From Impatiens glandulifera (taxonomy: Eukaryota; Streptophyta; Magnoliopsida; Ericales; Balsaminaceae), in assembly GCF_907164915.1 (NCBI RefSeq), contig NC_061863.1:35189382-35253381 (forward strand): 64,000 nt of DNA. The letters are read 5' to 3'. A model generated the notes under the pieces. The model did no database searches. It worked only from the letters and a program-made list of their open reading frames with translations, and was not told the origin of the DNA. This document shows positions 10,179 to 21,200 of this stretch, one piece after another; the first letter of the stretch is position 1; each line of letters begins with the position of its first letter. The translations under genes were made by a program, and so were the position numbers.

Positions 10179-11750
10179 TGTTAGGAAAGGAGTCAATAAT
10201 AGCAGGGGGTTGACCAAGTATTATTAACCGCGAAAAACCTTCACTTCGATATTAACTCTATTAGAAGTTAATATATGTTTCTATTCTTCGCAAGTCTTCA
10301 CAAACTCTTGAACAAAGTCAAGTGCGTAACTGTTTCTTTAGACTTGAAGCGGTAGAAAAAGAGTTCGAAAATACATAATGAAAAGAATACAAGACACAGA
10401 GTTTGTTTATGGATGTTCAGAGCAAACTCTCCTACGTCACAATCAGTAGAAGATTTGGTTTGAGTACAACGCTTACCCAAACCCAAACGGACAACTAGGA
10501 CTTAAACAATGTTTATTTCCGAACTCCTAGCACACAACACTCTGTTGAACAAAACACATTTTGTCAATTTACAATACTGAAAAATCACATAGAAAGAACA
10601 GTATGTAATACAACTTTATGATCTAGCAAACTTGTAGACTTTTAGAACTTGATAGCTTAAGAGTTTGATGGAAGTTCACACAAAATGATTAAGACTCGAG
10701 AAAGCAGTAGTGAAAGTAGTAAGAACTCAGAAAACCAGTGTAAGAGTCAGGGTTGCAAATTGTCCTCCAACTTCTTCTTAAATAGATAACACATCAACGG
10801 AAAAAATTTCTTTAACTAACATGTGTCCTAATTCGGTTGGATGTGTGCCAGGGCAGTACATCAGAGAGTATGTGTTTGTCGTGGATGTACTAGATGAAGG
10901 AAGTGTGCCAAATACTCTTTAAGAGATCGTGGTGTACTGGGAATGTACATTACATGAATTCTGAATTAATTTGGCACGTGACAGTCTTCTATAGGTTTAG
11001 CTCAGCTGATATATCAGACTGTCAATAACGGATGCTTAATCAAATACCGAATTTGATTAAGAACTGGAAACGCTTCATAAAACCGAATTTGAGCAAAAAA
11101 TAGAAATGCTTCATAAAACCGAATTTGAGCAAAAACCGGAAGCTCTTCTAAAATACCGAAGATAATGACAAGCCGGAAGCGCTTTATAAAACCAAAGAGG
11201 TTAAATATCGGAAGTGCTTCATATAAAACCGAACTAGTTAAAATACTAGAAGCGCTTTGTATAAAACCGAACTGGTTAAATACTGGAAGCGTTTTGTATA
11301 AAACCGAACTAGTTATATACCGGAAGCGCTTTATATAAAACCGAACTGGTTAAATACCGAAAACTTTTTGTATAAAACCCAACTAGTTAAATACCGAAAG
11401 CGCTTTGTATAAAACCGAACTAGTTAAATACTGGAAGCGCTTTGTAAAAGCTGATCTGATCAAACTACCGGAAGCGCTTCTACAAAAATCGAGCCAAACA
11501 TAATATCGGAAGTGCTTCTGTAAAAACCGAAGTTGATCATAAAACTGGAAGCGCTTCTCCAAAATACCGAAGTGAACATAAATCCAGAAGCGCTTCTCCA
11601 AAATACCGAAGTTGATCCAATATCGAATTTGATCAACTACCGAACAGATTTCCATTTTGGTTTTCTTCACTTTTACCCTATACATAATCAATTTAACATA
11701 ACTCAGTCTTATTGATATACTTAAAATTAGTAAAAGACTTTAACCTAACA
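10179..11750 (-). mobile_element. 5' LTR of Copia element D (1572 bp)
   Basis: Complete with TG/CA ends: on the minus strand it begins TGTTAGGTTAAAG and ends CCTTTCCTAACA. It contains conserved LTR blocks (CCTACGTCAC near 10430, CAAACTCTTGAACAAAGTCA near 10300). Its U3 array (11040-11660) differs in sequence from the TTAGACG arrays of the related LTRs. A purine tract (AAAAAGGGAAAAAA on the minus strand) abuts the U3 end, as is usual before a 3' LTR, although this LTR is followed by a primer site and gag. Confidence 0.88.
11040..11660. repeat. U3 tandem array of CCGGAAGCGCTT units (LTR D)
   Basis: About 15 degenerate units of roughly 37-40 bp with the pattern ACCGGAAGCGCTTTGTATAA then AACCGAACTAGTTAAAT. 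It holds two small palindromes per unit (AAGCGCTT and AACTAGTT). It sits where the other LTRs carry TTAGACG arrays. Confidence 0.9.
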
Positions 11751-11944
11751 TTTTTTCCCTTTTTGATTATTTAGCTAAATTATTAAAACCTAGTAGAATC
11801 GTTATAGTAAATGTCCTAGATTAATTTAATCTAACAAATATTTTAAAAATAAAAATATTATATATATATATATGAGAATTATTTTTAATTGCTAATCATA
11901 TAAATTATAAATGCATACACAAAATTATAAATATAAATCAACAA

Positions 11945-12010
11945 TATTGAGTAATCTAGTGGCTAAAGTGTACAAAGGTTTTGGTTCAAACCTCAATAAA
12001 CGCAACTTTT
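11945..12010 (+). promoter_or_regulatory. tRNA-like pol III promoter (SINE-type head)
   Basis: GTAATCTAGTGGCTAAAG (11951-11968) resembles an A box. GGTTCAAACCT (11983-11993) matches the B box consensus GGTTCRANYCC. The spacing fits a tRNA-derived promoter. It stands at the left edge of the minisatellite, so it may be a SINE head or the 5' end of a larger element. Confidence 0.5.
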
Positions 12011-15000
12011 AAACTATTAAAATGTTTATCGAAGTGAGGAGATAATTGGATGTAAAAAATATTCTAAAGTGAGGAAAAAAATATATTAGTGGTTAAAATA
12101 TGTAAGGAAATATGTGGGTGGGTAAATGACATTGGTAATTTGACCAAAGTGAAAGTAAGTCTCTACATGAGAGGTTGGTGGATAAAAATGTGGAAAAAGA
12201 TGATTGATTAGTCGAAGTGAGGATAAGTAAGTCGGATTGTATATTGTAAAATATGTGAGGAGGTGGCTTCGAAATGAGTAAAGGTCAAAGTGAGGATAAG
12301 TAAGTCAAGTTTTGTGTTGTAAAATGTGTGAGGAGATAATAATTTGTTTGATTAAAGTAAAAGTAAAGTCATCGGGATGAGATTTCGATTGATATTGGTG
12401 GATAAATATATGGAAAAAGATTGTTGGTTAGTCGAAGTAAGTAACGTCATGCAATGAGAGGTTGATTATGAATTGGTGGGCCAAAATAAGGGTAAAAGAG
12501 ATTTATAATATTGACATTGATAATTTGACCTTAGAGGTTGATTGGGGTGGATAAATATGGAATGAGAATTTTTTTGAAGTTTCGTGATTTTGCCAAAGTG
12601 AAATTGTAAAATCACGAGATTAGAGGTCGATTGAAGTGGATAAATAAAATATAGAATGAGATGGTTGATTAGTCGAAGTGAGAATAATTCGAGTTGTATA
12701 TTGTAAAATATGTGAGGAGATAAGTTGTTTAACCGAAGTGAAAGTAAAGTCTCGAAATGAGAGGTTGATTGAGATTAGTTGATAAAAATGTGGAAAGAGA
12801 AGGTTGGTTAGTCAAAGTGAGTAAAAGTCGAAGTGAGGATAACTAAGTCAGTTTGTATAGGAGATGGGTTCGTAGTGAGGATAAATAAGTCGGATTGTAT
12901 ATTGTAAAATATGTGAGGAGATGAGTTGTTTAACCGAGGTGAAAGTAAAGTCTCGAGATGAATGGTTGATTGAGATTGATGGATAAAATGTAGAATGAGG
13001 TGGTTGGTTAGTCAAAGTGAGTAAGGTCACGCGAAAAGATGTCAATTAGGGATTGGTGGACTAAAGTAAGGGTGAAAAAGATTGTTAACGTTGGAGATGA
13101 TTAATTTGACTGAAGTGAAAGTGTAAGGTTATGAGATGAAAGGTCGATTATAGTGGATAAATGTGGAATGAGATTGTTGGTTAGACGAAGTAAGGATAAG
13201 AAAGTTGGATTGTATATTATTAATTTTTTATTGAGGATATGGGTTACGAGATGAGAGGTCAATTAAGGATTGGTGAGCCAAGTGAGGGTGCCTAAAGGAG
13301 AAAAACTTATTTTCGGGTAAAGCGGTGCATAAAAAAGTCTGGCCCATCAAAACGGATGAGATTGGTAATGTTGAAGATTGTTGATTTGATTGAAGTGAAA
13401 GTGTATGTGCATGAGATGAGTAAGTTGGGTTGTATATTGTAAAATATGTGAGGAGATGCGTTGTTTGATCGAAGTAAAAGTATTGTCTCGAGAGAAGATA
13501 TCGATTGAGATTGGTGGATAAAAATATGGAATGAGATGGTTGGTTAGTCAAAGTGAAAGTAAGATCACGAGATGAGAGAACAATTGGGGATTGGTGGACA
13601 AAGTGAGGGTAAAAGATATTGGTAATGTTGGTGATAGTTGATTAAACCGAAGTGATAGTGTAAGGTTACAAGATTAGTATGTTAGGTTATATAATTGTAT
13701 AATATGTGAGGACTTGTGTTGTTTGATCAAAGTGAGAGTAAGGTCATAAGATGAGAGGTTGATTTTGATTGGTGGATAAAAATATGAAATGAGATGGTTG
13801 GTTAGTCAAAGTGAAAGTAAGTCACAATATGAGAGGATGATTTAGGATTTATGAGTCAAAGTGAGAATAAAAGAGATTGGTAATATTGGAAATAGTTGAT
13901 TTGATCGTAGTGAAAGTGTAAGGTCACGATATTAGAGGTCAATTGTAGTGGATAAATGTGGAAATGATATTGGATGGTTAGCCGACGTGAGGTTAGAAAG
14001 GTCATGTTGTATACTACAAAATATGTTTGATGAAGTGAAAGTAAGATCTCGAAATGAGAGGTCGATTGGGGATTAGTGGATAAATGTGGAATGAGATGGT
14101 TGATTAGTTGAAATTAAAGTAAGGTAACAAGATGAGAGATCAATTGTGGTGGATAAATGTGGAATGTGATGGATGCTTAGCCGAAGTTGAGGATAAAAAG
14201 GTTAGGTTGGTATATTGTGAAATATGTAAAGGGATGAGTTGTTTGACAAAGTGAAAGTAAGGTGTCGAGATGGGAGGTCGATTGGGATTGACAGATAAAT
14301 GTGGAATGAGATGGTTGATTAGTCGAAGTGAAAGTAAGATAACGAGACGAGAGGACAATTGAGAAAGAAATTGATATTGGTGGTTAAAATATGCGAGAAA
14401 AATGATTGTTTGACTAATGTGAAAGTTAAGGTCACGAGATGAGAGGTCGATTGAGAAAGAATTAATATTGGTGGTTAAAATATGTGAGAAGTAATGGTTG
14501 TTTGACCGAAGTGAAAGTTAAGATCACGAGATGAGAGATCTAATTGGGATTGGTGGATAAATGGGGAATGAGATGGTTGGTTAGTCAAAATGCTTTAAAA
14601 TCACGAGATGAGAGGTCGATTGGGATTAGTGAGCTAATGTGAGGGTAAAAAAGAGATTGATAATGTTTAAGATTGTTGATTTGATCGAAGTAAAAGTGTA
14701 TGCTAACGAGATGAGATGTCAAATGGTAGTGGCGAAACTAGGAGCAAATTTCAACATTGGTTTAAAAAAACACCATTGTCGGGGCATAAACCTAGGTCAC
14801 TCGAGTGACAAGCATGATTAATTACCACTATACTATTACTAATTGATGTTACATAAACCTATCACGTTCTTTATATCTTAATAATTCAGGAGTCAGTCGG
14901 TGTCCAAGCTCATGCTGGCCCCGGTTTGGTTCTGTCATTGTCCATTGAGAAAAAAAATGAATATTGGTGGTTAAAATATGTGAGTACATGTTTGTTTGAC

Positions 15001-15060
15001 CAAAGTAAAAGTTAAGGTCAAAAGTCGTTTGTGATCGGTGGATAATTGTGGTATGAGAGA
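12010..15060. repeat. 3-kb degenerate minisatellite region
   Basis: A long run of diverged tandem units made from a few recurring blocks: GATGGTTGGTTAGTCGAAGT, GTCACGAGATGAGAGGTCGA, TTGGTGGATAAATGTGGAAT and TTGTATATTGTAAAATATGT. Block order and spacing vary (composite units of roughly 60-170 bp). The G-rich, C-poor strand bias is strong throughout. ORFs here are short and arise from the repeat. A related tail (TTTATATTTGTGTCYGT...) occurs at about 15150-15200 and again at 36480-36520. Confidence 0.85.
14729..14945. mobile_element. Small non-autonomous insertion within the minisatellite
   Basis: This 215-bp stretch interrupts the repeat. It starts AGTGGCGAAACTAGGA and ends GGTTTGGTTCTGTCATTG, so the ends form an imperfect inverted repeat. 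The internal sequence (GGGGCATAAACCTAGGTCAC) does not belong to the surrounding units. Short elements with ends of the GTGGCGGAGCCAGGA type are common in plant genomes. I found no clear target duplication. Confidence 0.45.
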
Positions 15061-16516
15061 GTTATATTTTTTATTTTAATATATCATTCGTGATTTCTTA
15101 AGTATTTGACACATTAAATACATATTTTAAATCAATGTAAATTTTTTTGTTAAATTTATTTTGTTTATATTTTTATTTGTGTCTGTGTGAATCGCACAAG
15201 AATCTTCTCGGTTCTAATTAAAAGTATTTTTTTTTATAGATTTGAACTAACCAATAAATAAACTTTAAATTTCATAATGAATAATTATGCTAAACTCATT
15301 TATGTTAAAAAAAATATATAATAAATTTCATTAAAAAAAAATCATTAAATGGTTGACTTCGGTAACGTGGACTTGCTGGCGACTGTCTATAGATTAATTA
15401 TTAATTCCAGTTTTGGATATGAAAACAACATCCTTGTGTGCTCAAAACAACAAAGAATGCTTCACAAAATTCATAAACATTTATACTCCTTTAAAGCACC
15501 ACCTTTATTTTAAAAATGCTGACAATTAGATGTGAGTAAATGGGTTGGGCCAGCGTAAACCCGGCAAAAGACTGTCCCGGAAGTAGGCCTGTTTAATAAT
15601 ATTGTGGCATGGGCATTGGTCTTAGCTATGCAAGGCTGGAATTGAAATGGTTTTACAATAAAATCTTAAAAAGAATTTTCATTTCTTACATATGTAAGGA
15701 AAAATTGATATTTGAAAGTTTTTTTAAAAACGGACAATTGATTTTGAGGAAATGGATTTTGGGATGCAGTTTAAACAAATGTCCCCAGCCCTATATCCAG
15801 GCTGGCCCTAAGATAAGTTATCAAGCTTCGGGTTGCCCTAGCCCACTTACTAAAATTATAAGATATTTAGTTAAAAAAATATTATTTTTTAAACTATAAA
15901 ATGTTATAGGATTGTGATTCAAGATAAAGATTGAAATATTTTATTTAGTTATAAATTCAAATATTTTTTAAAAAAAATTATTAATTTTTTAAATTATACC
16001 TGAGACAAAAAAAGAAATCACATCTTTTTACATGTCTGGATACTGGAGCAACCCAAAACTTGGGCCGGCTCTACCTATAACACAAAAGACTCCAGATTAA
16101 TAAACTGTCTTCTTTCACTTAATTACTTCTTCAAATTTTGAGTTCATTTTAAAATATTAGGATTTTATCTTTCAAAATTAGCATATACGATTTCAATGCC
16201 ATCTACTTTTAATTTAGTTAAATTTTTATAATTTTAAATTTATAATCTTAAATTATTAGAGTTTATAAATTATTTTGATTTTATATAAATAAATTTAATT
16301 TAAATTTGTAAATTCAAAATCAAGTTCTTAATTGTTCAAATTACAGGAATCGGTATAATTAATTTTATAAATATTACTTTTTAGTATTATTTATTATTTT
16401 CTAAATTATATATATAAATAATTAATTATTATATTTTATTAATATTGTTTTAAATAAACTCTTATTAATTTGAATTAAACTCTTTATTTGTAAGAATTTA
16501 TTAGTCTAATTATGTT
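15061..16516. other. AT-rich intergenic DNA, no gene seen
   Basis: AT-rich with poly-A/T runs. 15535-16085 has GC-richer edges (GGGTTGGGCCAGCG and ACTTGGGCCGGCTC) that look like the ends of a decayed element. The open frame at 15609-15899 has no recognisable motif and I do not call it a gene. Confidence 0.6.
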
Positions 16517-16529
16517 TATTTTGTTTCTT

Positions 16530-17130
16530 TTTTTGGGAAAACGACTTAGCGTTATTTCATTAAAAATTCCCAAAAACGGGAAAAAAAATCACGAGTTTAA
16601 GAGATCATTCTAGATAGGCCTAGAATAATTTTGAAGTCGTAACATTCTGAATAAAAGCTAAAAACGTAAATGAATTATCTGTTTACAATATTTTCAATTC
16701 TAGTGAGTTTAAAAAACGGTAAATTCCAATTCCCGCAGATATTCTAGTTCTGCTCCGTGCTTGAAATTCCTCTCCACGTTCCCGCGAGGGCGCTGCAATC
16801 CGATACAATATCTTTCCATAACTCGTCAATGCTCCTGCGGGTTCTGTCATATATCCTTGCATTCCGTTCTTGCCAAATGTTATACACCACTGCTCCAAAG
16901 CCGCACTTGAACACGCTTGTTGCAAATCTATTTCCTTTGGCTTTGAGTAGTGTCGCTTCTTTGATTTCATTCCATTCGCTCGGGAAACTGATCAGCTCCA
17001 GGCTTTTATAGAATCTGTCCCAAAGCTCCGAAGCAATACAACAGCTCCCGAATAGGTGATCTATGGTTTCTTCATTTCATATGCATAAAAGACAGCTTCC
17101 GAATAGGTGATCTATGATTTCTTCATTTCC
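16530..17130 (-). mobile_element. 5'-truncated LINE insertion with 13-bp TSD
   Basis: A 601-bp insertion flanked by perfect copies of TATTTTGTTTCTT at 16517-16529 and 17131-17143. On the minus strand it carries the 3' end of a non-LTR retrotransposon ORF and ends in an A-rich tail next to the left duplication. That matches target-primed insertion with 5' truncation. At its 5' end about 50 bp is present twice (CCGAATAGGTGATCTATG at 17048 and 17099). Confidence 0.9.
16746..17095 (-). pseudogene. LINE ORF2 C-terminus with zf-RVT domain
   Basis: The minus-strand reading LLCI-stop-NEETIDHLFGSC matches the zinc-binding domain at the end of plant LINE reverse transcriptases (CxLC...EExxDHLFxxC). 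It continues WDRFYKSLELISFPSEWNEI and VVYNIWQERNARIYDRTRRS to a stop at about 16746. Apart from the one stop after LLCI it is open for about 110 codons. The first Cys of the motif lies in the duplicated 5' part. The frame with the longest nominal ORF here (16683-16970) is a shadow. It is non-functional by truncation. Confidence 0.85.
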
Positions 17131-17143
17131 TATTTTGTTTCTT

Positions 17144-18242
17144 AATGAAAGAGAAGAAATTTAGGTTGTCATATGTCAAGAAATTACAGGGAAAAACAGC
17201 CATACTAAGCAAAGTAATTCAGGTGGAGATGGACTATGCTGAGATTTTATCAGTTTGCACTAGATTTTATTTCATATAATTAAAATGTTTAATATATATA
17301 GATATAATAAACAACATATTAATATAGTCTAATTTTTTTTAATTAAATTATATTTGTCAACTTTCTTATTTATATTTTAATGTGTCATTGTATTTTATTT
17401 ATAAAAAAAAATGGGATAACGGACGCAAAACTTGCCGTCTGACGGACTCGAACCCAGAAACTTAAGGTTAAATTTAGGGTTAGTCTAGTATTTTATTTAA
17501 AATATAACTTATTTTCTATTTGTTTGATTGTCATATTTACATGCTATTAAAGAGATCAAACTTATTCAAAACCAAATAACAATAATATTAAAAACAATTA
17601 TAAGTTAATATTCATATCCAAGTATTTGGGAATAAGAGCCACCACCATGATAAAAAAAGAAAATTTGATATTTAATATCCATCTTTCTCTAAATCTTATA
17701 GTGCAGTATATGATTATATAAATCAAAATATTTTTAGTACCATCTTTTAACATATATAACATTATAATCATAAGTCATAACTAATGAATGTCATCTAATT
17801 AGCATATTTGAAATATCATCATTTACTCTTCTTTATATGATCTACATACATAAATAAATAAAATTCCAAATATGGCCACTACCTCAATTTCTTAATTATT
17901 TTTACGTTTTTTGTTTTATTTTACATATATATACATCATCTACAATAAACTAATATTATGAAAGAAAAACAGTTAATATAAAAATGCAACTAATTATGCA
18001 ATTGGTTAAGTAATTTAGTTAAGAAGATAATATATCCAAGATAAAAAGGTTCAACATTGCATATGATAATACCAAAAAAACAGAAAATTTTCAGATGCTA
18101 AAGAGTTAAGACAATAATTGAATTAAAAGGCTTTAGACATATCCTTGAACCACTACCATTCATTTCAAATGTTGATACCAAAAATATGAAGTTGTGAAAA
18201 AGCAGATAAATTTTGCCTAAAAGAAACGAGAAATACTCAAAC
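17144..18242. other. Intergenic DNA downstream of RFC3, no gene seen
   Basis: AT-rich. The only notable motif is a B-box-like GGGTTCGAGTCC on the minus strand at 17444-17455, without a tRNA fold. The RFC3 transcript would end here; I did not fix a poly(A) signal. Confidence 0.6.
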
Positions 18243-21200
18243 TTAGCCAAATGTTGCGATTAGGAAACCCTTGTAGATGCTCATGAACTTGGCCACAAAT
18301 GCTGCAAATATCATAGTATTAAAAGAAAAATTAACATTAGAAAGGTCGATATTAAATATGATAATCTCTCTAACTGTTTTACCTTTCCAATAGTAATAGT
18401 AATAATTCTCCTCAATAATACTAATATCATATCAACGTCATTAAATGACACTACTCCTTTTAAAAGCAAAGTGATTTCTTGTAAATATTTAATGAAGACC
18501 GAGGGGGTGGGGTTCAGTACCTTCTAGATGAAAGATCGCTTTCTGTCCGAGGCGCATCCTATGTTCCTGAATCATATAAAAGAAAGACAAATGGTTCAAC
18601 AACTATTATCAAAACAAATTATAAAACTATGTTGAATCTAACAGTGTACAAGGATTTACAAATACTTTAGAGTTGAGTTTTGTAGGGGGGAGAAGAAGCT
18701 TAATATATGTTTTTTATTGGGTGAAAGTCTGTAAATAATGAAACACAGTTGAAAACAACATTCATGAAGACAGAAATAAGGGAAACATTGTTAGTTAATT
18801 TTGCTGTTGTCAGTACAGTGCATATTATGTAACTTGACATGGGAAAATAAACTAGAAATCCAAATAATCCCAATATCAATCAAGTCATTGATTTTATATT
18901 ATTTTAAAATATTAAGTATATTTTAGTCATTTAACCCAAATAATCCACTTTTCATCAAACAATATTTTTTTCCAAAATATTATATTATTTCATAAAAAAA
19001 GCCTACATCAAACAAGCTTTAAGAATGGCGGAACATTAACATACATAATAGGCCGCCCAGTGACACAGTTCATGTTTCAACTCATCATCCAGTTTCTTCA
19101 ACAATTCATAGAGCAGCCTCTGCAATCAATTCATTTCATCGTTAGATGGAAGCGATGTGAAGGACAAGATGAAAGAAATAGAGATTCATCATTTACTAAC
19201 CTTTAAAATAATCTCTGGAGGAATACAATTCACAAGTAACTCGTATAATTTGCCCCTAACCTGAAAAAGCCTGCAACAAAACAGTATTTTAAAAGTGTAT
19301 ATCATAGTAAAGCAAAGACAAATATCATCCATACAATGCTTGAACAATTCTACAAATATATTTCTTTTTTCAGAAAAAAAAATTCAACAAATATTAGATA
19401 AACCAACCAAAGAAAGTATGAACGGTTCTACAGCTAGGGTTAAATAGGTCAACAATGATAAAGATATTTGTTGTAACCAAGACAGTAGTATTATTATCTT
19501 GATTGAAGAATGCAGCTTTGCATATTAAATTGCATTTTATCAGTACCGTGCTAAACCAAAAGTTGGAAATTGAATGCCAGTGTAGGCATCAGAGACAAAC
19601 CCTTAAGAAATCCTAGGCAACATTACAAAATTTATGCTTCCTAAAGTAATTCCTAGTGAATTAATCCAATACATTTCCTCACATTTACCATGTATTTGAA
19701 TATTCTGTAGCAGTTTTATCTCTTACTTTAGTGGCTGATGTTTGACTTTAATCTTGTATACTTGAGAAGTGTAATGCCTGAACATGTAAATAATCTTTTT
19801 TTTACAGAGGTTAAGAAAATGAATATATCACTAATGATTGGTTCCATAGAATCCCATGCCATGATATATCATGGAATCTTAACATCCCACGTTTCAAAGG
19901 CCAAAACATCCCATGTAAGGCCAGCTCCAAGAAGATGGCTACTCACCATTATCCCTTGAGGTATGCATGTGCAAAAAATTGAGACCAATTGATATAGTTC
20001 TTTCCATCGAGTCTAGGAGACTTGATTATTTTGTAATTATACGAGTTTCGGGACAAAATTAAATTCTAAGAAAAATTTAGGTTGTTGATTATAGTATGAA
20101 AAGTTGACAAGGTGAACATATATTCTAGCATTAATGCTACCAAATAGATAAATTATAGAGAAAACAGAATAAATGACAACAATGGAAACTGCACTAGTAA
20201 AAAGAGATCTCAAGAAGAAACCCTAACTAAGGCTCAATAAAGGGAATGAAAAACAGAAAATAGCTAGGCCTTGTTCATTTTGGTTATTTTGATATTAAAT
20301 AACCCACCATCCCATTCTACATCCTCCAATCAATCACATCATTCAAATCAACAACCAAAATACCCTCTCTTATTTAAGAAAAAAAAAACTTACATTTTAT
20401 TATATATATACCCTTAATTTCTTTTTACCCAAAAAAAACCTGAGAATAACTCCAATAACTCGCTTTTCATAACCTCAAACTAACAAGATTATTTGAGAAT
20501 AACTCCAATAACCCATAAACGAACAAGGCCTGTACCCAAAGTCACACAACAAGGCAACAAAAACAGTTACATAAGAAACAACAAAAAAGTGGCAAAAGTG
20601 TATTAAACTAAGAGGATCAGATAGCAGGAACTAATAGCTTAGACTAGTTGTTTACCCACTTCACTCGAAAGGATAAAGCTGCTAACCCCCCAACCCTACT
20701 CAGAATTACCTAAATAAAACATGTACTTGTTAAGAATTTGTGACACCAAGACATATTTCAACTCTTCCTATAGTTCTGAAAAGGATAGAGCAAAATACAT
20801 GTTATTCATAGACTATGAATAAAAAGAATGTACAAAAGACCATTTAATATAAATATCAATGTACTTCTGACTGACAAGAAAATGCGTTCTTACAACCTTT
20901 TAGGGCTCTGCTCCTTCATTATATCTGAAGCTATCTCGGAAACATACTCCTCCCAGTCCATCGGTGGGATGGTTTGGTTACTTGTGAAAGGATACCTAAA
21001 GTCAAATCAACAATGACAAAGAGAAAATCTATCAAGGGGGAATGTTCGTAATATTGTGCTTATTAATGAAGAAAGTAAAGCAAACTATAAGGAAGCAATT
21101 AATGGTGAACACTTAACTGTTGCACCCGGCACGTCTCAAATGCTAGAATAGCCCTTCTTAAATTCCGATTTGACTTCTCTGCTATGCAGGAAGCAAAACC

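Noticed and set aside
15609..15899. 96-codon plus-strand ORF
   Set aside because: Low-complexity AT-rich sequence within what looks like a decayed element; no homology that I can recognise.
16683..16970. 95-codon minus-strand ORF
   Set aside because: It is an out-of-frame shadow of the LINE zf-RVT reading in the same interval.
17444..17455. Possible tRNA gene (B-box-like GGGTTCGAGTCC on the minus strand)
   Set aside because: The T stem does not pair and no A box lies at tRNA distance.
19738..19959. 73-codon ORF in RFC3 intron 7
   Set aside because: It lies fully within an intron on the opposite strand and has no recognisable domain.
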